64,000 nt of DNA from Chloranthus sessilifolius (lineage: Eukaryota; Streptophyta; Magnoliopsida; Chloranthales; Chloranthaceae), in NCBI GenBank assembly GCA_021018995.1, contig CM037596.1, positions 90,775,184 through 90,839,183 of the forward strand. The letters run 5' to 3'. Position numbers and translations under genes: made by a program. The notes under the pieces were generated by a model. That model did not search any database. It worked only from the letters and a program-made list of their open reading frames with translations, and was not told the DNA's origin. Below are positions 43,032 to 54,499 of this stretch, piece by piece (position 1 is the stretch's first letter; every line of letters starts with the position of its first letter).

Positions 43032-43592
43032 GATCGATCAATTTGAATAATTGATCAATCAGTCTGTAATTCGATCGATCAAACTAAGGAGTTGATCGAT
43101 CGAATTTTATTATGCCCTTATGAAATAGAAGGGTGACTTTTCTTGAGAAGTTAGAGCCCGATATGCTCGATCGATCAAACATGGGGATTTATCGATCGAA
43201 TTTGGTACTGATCGATCAAATTATGAAGTGATCGATCAATCAATTGAAAATTGATTGATCGAACTGTGAGTCTGATCGATCAAATTTTATAAACAAACTG
43301 TGAGAACAAAAGGTTGGTTTTTCTGCAAATTTGATCTGATCGATCAAACATGAGGATTGATTGATCGATCAAAGCCAGAGTTGTTCTGTGTATATGAGAA
43401 TGGTGGGTTTGATCGATCAACAGTGAAGATTGATCGATCAATTTAGGAATCCGATCGATCAGTGAATAGATTGATCGATCAGATGTCCTCTATTCTGAAG
43501 GTACAGGTTTGAGGCATCCGATCGATCAATGAAGAAATTGATCGATTAGATATGAATCCGATCGATCAAATAGGAAGATTGATCGATCGAAT
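43032..43592. repeat. Palindromic-word island TTGATCGATCAA (3' LTR)
   Basis: About eighteen full GATCGATCA words plus variants. Runs at 43032/43053/43073/43094, 43169/43190/43210/43230, 43411/43432/43453/43473 and 43520/43540/43560/43581 keep 20-21 bp spacing. Confidence 0.92.
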
Positions 43593-44385
43593 CTCATGTT
43601 CTTTTGAACTATCTCTGTTTTGAGTGTTTGGGAATCAAACACTGCCGCTGAGTGTACTTTTGTTATTCTAACTTGTAGTATATGATATGAATGATCTAGG
43701 TCAAAGCATGGACACCTTAAAAGGCTTTGGATTTGCTTAGAAAGATAAATTCTGAGGTAGGGGAAATCCAAATTAACTTGTATTTGATTTTGACTGCATG
43801 GTTTCTCTGAGCATCTATATTTGTTTTCTTCTGTTATACAATCTCTGTATCTACTTCTGCATCTGTTCTGCTATCTAACTCCGAGGTCTAATATGTATTG
43901 ATTTTAAAGTTCATCTGACGAATCCCACCGACTTGGCAGTATACCCGTGACCGGTACGACGGAATATCCATGCATCTGCTTTAGAAATTTCTCGGCACAA
44001 TTGCACTCCTTAGATGAGGCATTATTGCAAATTCTGAAATTGTCCATTTAACGACGATGGTCAGGATTACCCATCGGCACACATCTGGCTATCACGTGCT
44101 ATATTCACGGGAGTTATTTAAGTATATAAAATTTAAGATAAACACTACTGTACGCATGCATTTAATCACTCTGAGATTAGGCATGTTCTTATATTTCTGC
44201 ATCTGCTTGTTCACTTAAAAGTATTGTATTACGATTATTCTGCATTTATTTTGTTTCATCTGCACTCTGTAATACCTATTTGTCTGAGTTATATCCTGTA
44301 TGCCATGCTTTATATTTCGAATACAATTTACTTGAGTTTCTTCTATTGAGCTTAGATGGTAGCTCACCCTATTTCTATATAATAG

Positions 44386-44504
44386 GTTCTGAGGCTAGGG
44401 TCCATGGTACGGAGAGCGACCCAGACTGTCAACTGGAGATTGAGACTGAGGCTGAGGTTGAGGAGGAGGACACGGATATCCAGACATACGAGTTTTACCC
44501 TTAG
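44386..44504 (+). other. LTR-encoded acidic exon candidate (nested element, 3' LTR)
   Basis: After the AG at 44384-44385 the phase-1 frame reads SEARVHGTESDPDCQLEIET, then EAEVEEEDTDIQTYEFYP and TAG. It would form the C-terminus of the accessory protein if spliced from 41708. Homologous frames in the other LTRs end EEFFP. Confidence 0.65.
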
Positions 44505-44624
44505 CTTGGGTATTTTAGTATTATGGGTCTCTGGATATGTATTTTGGATTATCTGTGCGCCTAGTGGCCACCTTCTGTATTATATTTTTATAGATGTTGT
44601 TACTGTATTTATATGCATTCTATA

Positions 44625-44692
44625 GGAACCACTATTGGAAACCACTATTTTTGAGTGATGGATGTCCATCAGTATTGGTTCTTTTTTGTTCC
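44625..44692 (+). other. Conserved LTR hairpin (nested element, 3' LTR)
   Basis: Same as 34274-34342 with GGAACCACTATTGGAAACCA on the left and TTGGTTCTTTTTTGTTCC on the right. Mutations have weakened the outer stem. Confidence 0.6.
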
Positions 44693-44905
44693 TTTTTGAG
44701 GATGTATATTCTTGTTATTTATATGCATTGTTTATTCTCTTTCTTTTCTTTTAAGCCTCATATGATGACTCGATCTACCACTACTGGACAGTGTCTGCTC
44801 TGATTTTCGCTAGATGAGCAAACACTCTTTGATTTGTCTCGGGGATCATCCAGAGCATGATCCTGATGGCACGGGTTTCCGGGTGTAGAAATCCGGGCTG
44901 TCACA

Positions 44906-47272
44906 TTTAAATTTGGAAAATGAGTCATCCAAATTAGCCTGCTTTATAGCCACATCTAGAAGCAAAAAATAAAAAATAAATTTTTGTACAGATTCAGAAT
45001 TTTAGGCATCAAAACAGGCCCTTTGGATGATTCATTTTCCTTGTATAAAAAATTGAAGGGTGAACAAAACATACCAAAGGCAGTAGGAATCTGGGTGTGA
45101 GATCAAACATGAACCTTAGTTGTTGAAAAGAGACCAAAGGAGACAACCGAGCTTTTCTTCTCTTTTATCACAATATGCTCAAAACTGGAAAAACAAATAA
45201 ACAAATAGAGATTGAGAGAGCAAATGTTTCCAGCAGTTTCTAAATGAAGCAATGATGACCCAAAATAAATCAAACTAAACAGGGAATCATTTTTTAGATA
45301 ACATAATATTCATGTCCCGAGGAAACGGACAAATTAGTGCAGTTTTTACAGGCATATGAAAGTTAGGAGCATTAGATGTATCGTAAACTGACGGCTATTA
45401 AAACAAGGAGACCCATTTAATACTACTCTCCCAAACAATCATGAACAACGATTGAGACGAGCAAAAGCTTACAGGCAAGAAAGGGAAATTAAATACGAAA
45501 CACGGGTAAAAAGCAAACTGCACCTCATCACCTACCTCCACTTAAGAATGTCAACGGACCGGGCTAGCTTACCAGGCTTCTGGTCTGTTTAGTTATGGGT
45601 CAGGTTCAAAAAGAGTATAATAGGTCCGCACTCCAAGCCTGGGCCGAAAACTAAAGTCCAGAAAATCAACAGGGTGGTCCCAGAATGCATATGGAAAGGT
45701 TCTCCATTAAGCCATGATGGCTCGGACTGTCTAGCTATCAAAGGGTCAGCCCCAGGACCAGATTCATCGGCCTGTATTAGGCTCATGAAGAGATTTGCCC
45801 AGGCATTCTACTTGTCTAAACTGTAAATTAGCTTCTTCCAACAGGTCAAAATTAGTTATCAATCTATGTACTATGTAGTACACTCCAAAGTCCCATTCTT
45901 CCATATTCATGAAGCCTGAGTTTATTGGTACAAGAACATCAGATCGGCCATAGATGATTCATTATTCCCTCAAACAATATGAAACCCAAGCATACAATAC
46001 TTTTTCTTACCATTCATGATTGAGACTAGAGTTCATAGCATGACCAAAGAAGTGGAAATCAGTTTTTTAAAAAAACAGAGAGCATAACATCGAAGTACAT
46101 GGTGTCGTTACAGGAACAGTTGAAATTCTTCACTGGGCCGGTCTCCTATTCAAGGGAAAAAAAAACTTGAGTGTAACAAAATGTTCAAATTGTCAAAGTA
46201 GCGTCTCCTAAAGTATTCACAACAATGGCATTACTAAAAGGGTAAGGCAATCCAGAACCCCTCAATTAAAATGGTGTAATGGGTATCCTCACCCAAGTGC
46301 CTCCCTAGCACTAGTCTCAGATCAGTGAAATATCTACTCCAAAAGACCAACGATTGCTCCTAGGCAGCTCAATTAATTTACAGTTCCCCACACTCCCTTG
46401 CACACGTTCAAATGTCAGCCAAGATGAAATTGCATTTGTACGTAAACTTCAGTAATTCACCTCTGCTCTAGCTATCCTGGCAGCCAACATATATAAAGTT
46501 GGGATAACATGTTAATCCTTTTGGCCTAGCAATGAAGTGAACGATGATCAAGGTTCAGTGTTTTAGTTTCAGTTGAAAAATATGTTTTTAAATGGTATCT
46601 CTTTTCATTTGGGAATAGTTTTCTTACAAAACAGTTGTACATATTTTTCTTGTTCTTTTCTTCTAATGACCTTTTATTCATAGTCCAATGCTATGGAAGG
46701 CATTGTGTTTTTTTGTTTTTTTTATAGGTAAGCTAGGCTTGCACCTGCGATCTTGAAGTTGCAATTTTGTCAACCTTCCATTGTGGTTCCCAAGCCCTAA
46801 AGCATTGTTTTTAGTGATTGTCATTTGACCAGATTCATCTTTCATCAACATTAGGGATGCATATGAAGATAAATTAGGTGTGATATAATCTGAATTTACA
46901 GTTAATGTAACTTACTTTTCTCTTATTAAAATTTCTTCCTTTGGGATGATGACAATGGGCGATACTTTTCCATCTGCTGGAAAGACTTGTCTGTTTGAAA
47001 GCAAATTAGTGGTTTCTCAAATCTGTAATAGGTTCTGTAATGTTCTATGAGAATGATTTGTTATAATATGTGGGATTGACTCTCTTCAGTGACATATATT
47101 ATCAAGCTCACAGATTGCCTTTCAGCTACTAAATCACGTCAAAATTTGACTTTCACAAATTTTCAATGGCCTTGACAAATGTAGAAGTCGTTTTTGAAAG
47201 TATTGATAGGGTAAAAGGCTTTTCATTTTTTCGTAATCTTATGTTGCTGGTGACACTCCAGTAACCGAATAT
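44906..47272. other. CACTA interior between the two nested elements
   Basis: No exon recognised. At 45550-45790 there is a GC-richer stretch with GGGTCAGG/GGGCC words. The five bases before 47273 (AATAT) are the target duplication of the copia-like insertion. Confidence 0.55.
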
Positions 47273-47713
47273 TGTTGGGTATTTGTGACCCACACAATAA
47301 CTTTACCCTTTTCCTATTTTAATTAAAACATAATTGACTAAAGACTTTGGGATTTCCTTGTTACGTGATTCTACTCCACGCAACTTAAGAAGTTGGTTTC
47401 AACTATAATTGGTTTGTGGTAAGCCAATCCCTATCTATTTATGATACACCTCTCCCTTGAATTTTTGATGGGTTAGGATTCAAGGGCATGCTATAAAAGA
47501 GGACAACGTCCCCTCTTCATCTCCACTCAATGAAATCACGCCCATCGAATAGAGGGAGATAGAAGCGAGGTAGTATTGTCCTCAAGCTATAGGCGAACGA
47601 CGCCTATCGAAATCCGACTATTCTCATCGGATTCTCCACGATCATTCTCATCTACGAGGTATGCCCCTAATCTTGATTGAAAATTGATTGCCTAATGTAT
47701 ATTTGTTCTATCA
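47273..47713 (+). repeat. 5' LTR of the gag-only element
   Basis: TGTTGGGTATTTG to TTTGTTCTATCA. A TATA-like GCTATAAAAGAGG lies at about 47490. It differs from the 3' LTR by only a few bases, so the insertion is fairly recent. Confidence 0.93.
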
Positions 47714-47715
47714 AT

Positions 47716-47729
47716 TGGTATCAAAGCCC
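47716..47729 (+). other. Primer binding site, initiator tRNA-Met type
   Basis: TGGTATCAAAGCCC two or three bases after the LTR end; standard form TGGTATCAGAGC. Confidence 0.85.
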
Positions 47730-47778
47730 GATTTAAGGTTTATTTATTTTCAATCAAAAAAAAAATAAAAAAAAATTT

Positions 47779-48330
47779 GGACCGACGGTCCAGCGTCGTA
47801 CGGCACCTTCCGGCCGCCGGACCCTCTGTCAAACCATTTGACAACACTTCCATTGCTGGAAAGATTGGATAAGATAGTGGGTTGTCATGTCGCCCAACAA
47901 GCTGACACTCCTCCTTCCCAATGAGTTACATTTAACGTATTTCATGAAAGAGGATGATAAAGTGATGACTTGCACCATCAAGATCTGTTCCGCCCCTTGC
48001 AATAGCGTCCGATAAACAACCCAATGGAGGTATAATGTGGGCTATACCACCGATGCAAAAGGGTATAATGTGGGCTAAACTGTTGCTGCCTGCAACAGAT
48101 TCCAAAAAAAAAAAAAAAAAATTTATATACTTTTGGCCGACGGTCCGGCGCCGTCTGGCACCGTCCGGCCACCGGACTGGCATCGGCCGACGGCCGACAC
48201 CGAGTCCGACCGAACGGTCCAGCGACGTCCGGCACAGTCCGGTCACCAGACTGGGACCGTTTGACGGCCGGCGCCGGTGCCTACCGGACGGCGCATCGGA
48301 CCGTCGGCGCCGGTGTCTTCTGAGCGGGCG
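47779..48330. repeat. GC-rich word island GTCCGGC / GCCGGAC (leader)
   Basis: GACGGTCCGGCG, CCGTCCGGCC, GGCGCCGG and related words fill 47779-47830 and 48135-48325, in sharp contrast to AT-rich surroundings. The words appear in both orientations. A 16-20 bp A-run precedes the second block. Confidence 0.8.
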
Positions 48331-48439
48331 GATCCAAGTCCCATGTGGACTGGTTCTTGCTGCGGTTGTTATAGAAAAAAAAAAAAAAAAATTTCTTCTG
48401 CTTCTTAAAGAAGAAGATGAACAGTAAGGGGATAGGGTT

Positions 48440-48860
48440 TTCCTAGGCCCGGGTCAGTCCGTTACCGGTTCACCTGACCCGAATACCACGGCCCAGTGCC
48501 CGACCCGTGAACCTGACCCGGGTGACCCGGCCCACATCGGTCCGCTACTCGATCACAATGTTCGGCCCAATGACCTGACCCGCAGCCCTGACCCATGACC
48601 GTGCACCAACCCGGTTCCATATACCCGTTCACCTGACCCAACCAGTGGACCCAGCCCGACCCATACGGCCTGTTGCCACTTCGGCCCACTTGATACCCCG
48701 CCCATGACCACGGGCCCGGTGCCCCAGCCCATATCCCTGGCCCACTTCAGCTCAGTATCTCACCCTTGGACCAAGCCCACCTCAGCTCGGTTCTATGGCC
48801 CATAGCCCGGCCCAATACTCAGCCCATTTGTCCCTGGCCCACGTCGGCCCATGATCTGGC
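48440..48860. repeat. GC-rich word island GACCCGGCCC (leader)
   Basis: CTGACCCG, GGCCCA, CCCGGCCCA and close variants recur through about 420 bp at irregular 15-25 bp steps. It is a second, different word set directly after the GTCCGGC island. Confidence 0.8.
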
Positions 48861-49855
48861 CAAAAACGGGTCCAAGACCTAACCCAAACCATTCAGATTT
48901 TGTTTGTAGACCCTATACTGCACTGCTTCCGCCGGCTGCAGACAAAATTTTTAAACTCAGAACATGTTTCTGCAACCAGACTGAACCCTTTTAGACTCAA
49001 ACTTTAAAATGCGATATCTTGAGCTATACAACTCTGTTTCGCGCATATGACCTATCGATTTTGGTCTACTCGACGAGATCTACACTTAGGACTAGCTTAT
49101 GAGATGTTTTGACACTTGTTTAGACTTAAAAATGCCACTTAAAGGTCATAAATTTATTTTATTCCACAAATAAATTTTTGAACCCTTTTTGAATATTCTT
49201 TATGAAATACTCTTAAACTAGTCCTAAGTGTAAAATAAAACAAATTTTGTGCATCTTCACTTTATGACTTTATTTTCCCTAAACTTTCCATATGAATGTA
49301 TTTAGGGTATGAAACATTGAACTAAGGACATGATAGAATGCCCAAGAGCTTTAGTTCTATCTATAAAGGGGTTTAGATAGAACGGTAAAGCAATCATTTC
49401 GGGATGCGTAGCCAAAGTAGGTTTGTAGTCTGCCCAAAGGTGACCGATCTATGGAGGACACATTATCCTTAAATTTTGAAATCTAATTTCATTAAGATTG
49501 CATGTGCATTCGTCTATGTGAACTACTATTTCTGGCCAAAGTTGATTTAGAAAATTCATGTAGATAGAATGAGTAGAATAGTCATGTGTGTCTAGGTGAG
49601 AGAGGAGCGATACTTCTGGCCTAAGCTGATGGATAGCTTCAATCAAACCGAAAATACATCTGACTAGGTCTATGTGTGTTTCTAAACACAACTTAAGGAG
49701 ACTTACAATGAGTCAAAGCTTCTGCCCAAAGATGATGCTGAGACAATGAGTGAAGTCTGTCCCTCAGAGTAAATGTTTCTTTGTGCATGCTTGTTTACAC
49801 TCTGATTAATTCAACCTCGACCACAGGTATGAATTTTTTTTTTATAAAGTTCTAA

Positions 49856-50764
49856 TTGAACAATATGCTGATAGATATTCCTTTTCATATCAGTATGGAC
49901 GGATCAGTCTTACATCAACAGATGATCAGTATTGAAAAACTTAATGGCACCAATTATAACACCTGGCGAATGGGTCTTGATTTGACCCTTGGATATATGG
50001 ACTATGACTTTGTTCTCTCGAAGGACAAGCCAACTTTATCGTCCAATGCCACTGATATTCAAAAAACTCAATATGCTCGTTAGGATAAGGTAAATCGTAT
50101 GACGATAATGATCATACGCGCTTCTATTACTGAACCTATTAGAGGTGGTATTAAAACTACCGAAACAGCCAAAGAATTGTTAAAAATCATCCAAGATCAG
50201 TTCGTTGGAACAATAAAGTCCTTACAATACGGCTATTTAGTGCAATTGGTCAATATGCGATATGATGGAAACGGGAGTATGCGAGAATTTATTCTTAAAA
50301 TATCCATGTTTGCTATGAAACTTAAAAAACAAGGAATGACAATCGAAGAAGATGTCGTAGTGCATCTAGCCGTTGTTTTTCATCCTAAATAATTTGATAC
50401 CTTTAAAGTAAATTACAACGCTCAAAAGGATAAATGGGACTTAAATCAATTGATCTCGCTGTGTGTGATTGAAGAAGAGAAGCTTCGAGGAAACCAAGTA
50501 GAGTCTGCTAATTTTGGCTACAATCCGGCTTACAAACCAGCTCATAAGAAGAATTTTAAGAAAAAGGGTCAGAAGCATAACTACCACAATGGTAAGAGAA
50601 CAAATGAAGACTCCAATCTGAATGTTGTAAAGACTGACAATGATGATGATTGCCACTTTTGTAAAAAGAAAGGTCATATCAAGAAAAATTGTTACTTATG
50701 GAAAAATACTATAAATAAACAGCAAAGAGGGGCTAATCAGCAGGAAGAGCCCCAGGTTGAATAA
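49856..50764 (+). pseudogene. Copia-type Gag (gag-only element)
   Basis: One frame of 302 codons with stops only at 50081 (TAG) and 50390 (TAA) and no frameshift. Motifs: SIEKLNGTNYNTWRMGLDLT near the start, AKELLKIIQDQF, LVQLVNMRYDGNGSMREFIL, KLKKQGMTIEEDVVVHL, and a zinc knuckle CHFCKKKGHIKKNC (CX2CX4HX4C). This is the usual copia Gag (DUF4219/UBN2-like) layout. The stops fit TGG to TAG and CAA to TAA changes. It would package element RNA in particles supplied with pol in trans. Confidence 0.87.
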
Positions 50765-51631
50765 AAAGCTATTCTTTGACATTGAGGGGAAATTTTGAAC
50801 AAATTTTATTTATTGAAAACAAATTTTATTGCTAACGTTAGACTTATTAGAATTATTTATAGTTTCTTGAATATGAGACATTTAGTGGGAGTTAAGAATA
50901 ACGGACAATATCAAATTCACTAATGATCAGTATATTCATTTAACTTGAGGTGACCAGATTGAGAATATTAGAGTCTTTTAAGAACTTTATTTGAGTGGGA
51001 GCTTCTGTTTCCACAATGTTTTATCTTATTTTATGATATATTTATTACATATATTATGCTTCATTTTATTGATGCTTTCTTTTTTGTACCATCATTATTA
51101 TTATGATTTATGCATATGCAATGTTATTGTCTGGGAGGATAAGTGCTCAAATAAGTTTGCTTGAGCTATCGTGATTAGGCACCACGGTTTGTATAGTTTT
51201 TGTCCTGATAGGTGGGTGATGGTTTTCACATGGCGTATGCCATAATATATCAGGACAACATACCTTAGGGTATAAAGCAGGACGAATGAGGGAATATATA
51301 CAAGAAGTTGCATTAAAGTGTATATTTCCTGGTATCACTAAAACCACAATGAGCTCTCTAGTTTATTAATGATATTAGTGTCTTGACCATGAAACTGTCA
51401 TAATGAGATTTGAAGAAATGATACATTATTGGCATTCATGATCTGACATTAAGATTGTTTTTGAACTTGGGAGAATGTGTGTAACATCGAAATCTTGAAA
51501 GTCAATGTTTTTACAAAACTTTAAATGATGGCCATCTGTTTTTGAATTAAGTCAATCATGACGTTTTTCTTTTGTTTTATCAAAAATATATATATTATTA
51601 TTATAGTTAATGTGTGGTTCAAGTGGGAGAT

Positions 51632-52072
51632 TGCTGGGTATTTGTGACCCACACAATAACTTTACCCTTTTCCTATTTTAATTAAAACATGATTGACTAA
51701 AGACTTTGGGATTTCCTTGTTACGTGATTCCACTCCACGCAACTTAAGAAGTTGGTTTCAACTATGATTAGTTTGTGGTAAGCCAATCCCTATCTACTTG
51801 TGATACACCTCTCCCTTGAATCCTTGATGGGTTAGGATTCAAGGGCATGCTATAAAAGAGGACAACGTCCCCTCTTCATCTCCACTCAATGAAATCACGC
51901 CCATCGTTTAGAGGGAGATAGAAGCGAGGTAGTATTGTCCTCAAGCTATAGGCGAACGGCGCCTATCGAAATCGGACTATTCTCATCGGATTCTCCACGA
52001 TCATTCTCATCTACGAGGTATGCCCCTAATCTTGATTGAAAATTAATTGCCTAATGTATATTTGTTCTATCA
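51632..52072 (+). repeat. 3' LTR of the gag-only element
   Basis: TGCTGGGTATTTG to TTTGTTCTATCA, 441 bp, same length as the 5' LTR, followed by AATAT. Confidence 0.93.
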
Positions 52073-52077
52073 AATAT

Positions 52078-53985
52078 ATCTGTGAAAGTTGTGTTTAACA
52101 TGCATATTTAAGATAGATATGCTAGACTCAGTTGCCTGCTTAAACCCAGGTAGGGGACAGTATGCCCACACATTCCATCATCTTTTAATTGTGGATCGGA
52201 TGGTTATGATACCCAGCCACTCCAAACAGATTTCCTACCTGTATCTGCTACTTCAACTTTAGCTTCAAAAGCCCTACTGATGACATAGATGTATATGCAA
52301 TAAACAGATCGTCTGGAAACTAAAGAGAGTTCAAAGGTTTTGATCAGGAAAAGGATGCAATAAAACTGTGACTGACACAAACACAAGTTTCAATGTGCTA
52401 CTTTTACATGCCTCTTTTTCTATCATCTAAATTCTGAAATTATTTACTGAAAAAATCAATAAATAAAACAATGCCAACCAAAATATAACCTAAAATTAGA
52501 TAAGCAATGTTCCACACCGGTGACCTTACCACTCTGAAAAAGCTTTAGTAACTAATGGGCCATTGAACGGGGGTTCAGGGTAATGATCAAATGGAGTGAG
52601 GTCATCCAGTTTTGAAATGTTTCAACCCAAAACATAAGAGCCTTATAACTATTTAAATTGGATTTAGGCACTAAAAAGGATCTTCAGTGATCTGATAGAT
52701 TCTTATTTGCCTCAGAAACCGAAAAAACAACTCATTCAAAATGACACCCAGAATCCATCCTAACCAAACCCAATGCGTTGAAACAGATTCAGAATCATGG
52801 TCCATATTTCCCTCGCAATCCAAATTTGCCAGCAGCGTTTAACTTCACTAAATTTTGACCCAAAGTGTTGTGAGAATACTGCCCTGGTCTAAGTTAATGT
52901 AGCTGATCACCAATCATAAAAGAAGAAGAGTGGGAGCAATTTAACTGGCAGCATATTATTAGAAATAAAATTTAAATTCCGCAGACATCACTTGACAGAA
53001 GCAACACGAAGAAGATAGGGCAGAATTCTGCAGAACTTACAAGTACTAGGCTGAGAGAAAACTCTCGATTGCTAATATATATTAAAACAACAATTAAATT
53101 AAACTCTATTTAATAATAATGCCCTATAAATTTGTCTTTTGCAAATAATAAAAAGAACCTCTCAGTCGAACCTTATCCTAGTCAATATAAAACATTAATT
53201 AGAAATCCTAATATAACTTAGACTCTAAGAAAACTAAATTCCTAATTAAAGATAGCAACTTAACTCTTAAGCAAAGCCCTATTCTAGCTTAAGGGACAGA
53301 TCTACTAAATAATTAATAGAAATAAGCACGAGAGAGGACTTGTGATCCCAACATTCCTGAGATCTTAATCTTGGTTCCCTATTCGAAATTTATTTCCGAG
53401 GGCTACAGATGGGGTTAAACTCGAAATCCAGTTCAATCTAGTTGGACCCGATCATTGCTCGTTGATTGAGTTCGATCAATCACGCAATGAATACCGAAGA
53501 CATTGAGCTTCCTAATTGCATGTTCTCTATTTCATCAACGCTATAAAAAGAGTATAATAATAATCAAAATTTCCTCACAAAACCATCAGATCCGTGCATT
53601 AGTATGTTCGATCAAAATAGATCACATCACAACAACAAAAGCTCTAGTATTAGACAATAGAAACTACAGAATAGTTCAAATTAGCTTCCTAATTATATGT
53701 TCTGTATTTCATCACCACTATCAACAGGAAAACAAGAAGGTGCATCAAAATTTTCTCACAAAACTATCAGATCCGTGCATAATTATATTAAATCTAATAA
53801 GAACAAAACATCTATCACAGAAACCGGTAATTTGCTATATTAATGTCAGAATTCAACGGAGGTCATCCTAATCTACTGAACAATCACTAATTTATGGACA
53901 GAAAACGGCCAAAAAACACAAAATAGTGAATCAAAATCGAGAGGATGACCAATTTTAAATTGAATTACCTTGTATCTTTTGGAGA
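52078..53985. other. CACTA interior, right side
   Basis: No exon identified with confidence. A short minus-strand stretch near 52213-52285 reads RAFEAKVEVADTG and ends in ACAG|GTAGGA, so it could be another captured exon. AT-rich, several poly-A tracts. Confidence 0.45.
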
Positions 53986-53989
53986 GTCT

Positions 53990-54375
53990 GGATTTAGAGG
54001 CGTCGATTTCCTTGAGGATCGAAGAATGTCAGAAATTGAGGTGTCTATTTCTGGAATCAGAGTGAGATGATGCTACATTTTTTCGATCTGAGATCGTTGT
54101 TAGGGTTTCGCTTGGGTTTTCCTTCTCGGAGATCAGAGAGAACGAGACTCAGCCCTCGCGATGAGTTGAAGATTTGAATCTAGATTTAGAGGCGTCGATT
54201 TCCTTGAGGGTCGAAGAATGTCAGAAATCGAGGTCTCTTTGTGGAATCATAGTAAGAAGATGCTAGGTTTCTGAGATCTGAGATCGTTGTTAGGGTTTCG
54301 CTTGGGTTTTCCCTCTCGGAGATCAAAGAGCACGAGACTCAATTGTCCCCTCGCGACGAGTTGAAGACATGAATT
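53990..54375. repeat. Tandem duplication of about 190 bp near the CACTA right end
   Basis: GGCGTCGATTTCCTTGAGG, GATCGTTGTTAGGGTTTCGC and TCTCGGAGATCA occur at 53999 and again at 54190, with small differences. The minus-strand sense looks like a plant 5'UTR or first exon (GAAACCCTAACAACGATCTC). It could be the promoter-side end of a captured gene. Confidence 0.75.
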
Positions 54376-54499
54376 AGATTTGCCAGCTTCGCCTATATAT
54401 ATAGGGCAAGGCTGAGTTAGGTTATTTGCAGCCGCCAAAAATATAACTAACAATCTATATTCGACTAAAAACCAAACTAGATCAGATGGAGAAAGCTGA

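Larger units (their letters stand above)
41709..44385 (+). other. Candidate intron from accessory ORF into the 3' LTR
   Basis: Donor CTGGCAG|GTGATT at 41709, acceptor TATATAATAG|GT ending at 44385, with a branch-like TAGCTCACC upstream of the acceptor. Both sites are phase 1, so splicing would add 38 acidic residues to the accessory protein. The intron would span the polypurine tract and 80% of the LTR. No transcript evidence is available here. Confidence 0.5.
32374..44905 (+). mobile_element. Nested chromovirus (Ty3/gypsy) with 3' accessory ORF
   Basis: Order: truncated 5' LTR, tRNA-iMet primer site, gag, protease, RT, RNase H, integrase, chromodomain, word island, accessory ORF, conserved 3' block, polypurine tract, full 3' LTR. 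The 5' LTR lacks its first 516 bp relative to the 3' LTR and no target duplication is found, so the left end was deleted after or during insertion into the CACTA element. Protein sequences and the chromodomain place it near the Tekay-type plant chromoviruses (inference). Confidence 0.92.
42281..44905 (+). repeat. 3' LTR, full length (2625 bp)
   Basis: From TGTAACGACCCTAAAATTC to GGGCTGTCACA. It includes the word island 43032-43592, the CCCACCGACTTGGCAGTATA block, TTTCTTCTATTGAGCTTAGA, the acidic frame and the hairpin at 44625-44692. The first 516 bp are unique to this copy because the 5' LTR is truncated. Confidence 0.92.
47273..52072 (+). mobile_element. Gag-only copia-like retroelement (TR-GAG type)
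   Basis: Two 441-bp LTRs (47273-47713 and 51632-52072) are flanked by the perfect 5-bp duplication AATAT (47268-47272 and 52073-52077). A primer site and a polypurine tract AAGTGGGAGA (51621-51630) are present. The interior has a copia-type gag but no protease, integrase or RT, so it would need enzymes from a partner element. Length 4.8 kb. Confidence 0.9.

Noticed and set aside
32606-43592. CRISPR-like array of evenly spaced palindromic repeats (GATCGATCA).
   Set aside because: The repeat is only 9-12 bp, spacers are about 10 bp and share short fragments, no cas genes exist and the setting is a plant LTR retrotransposon.
53503-53871. 122-codon plus-strand frame in the CACTA right half.
   Set aside because: No recognisable domain and low-complexity composition typical of AT-rich noncoding sequence.
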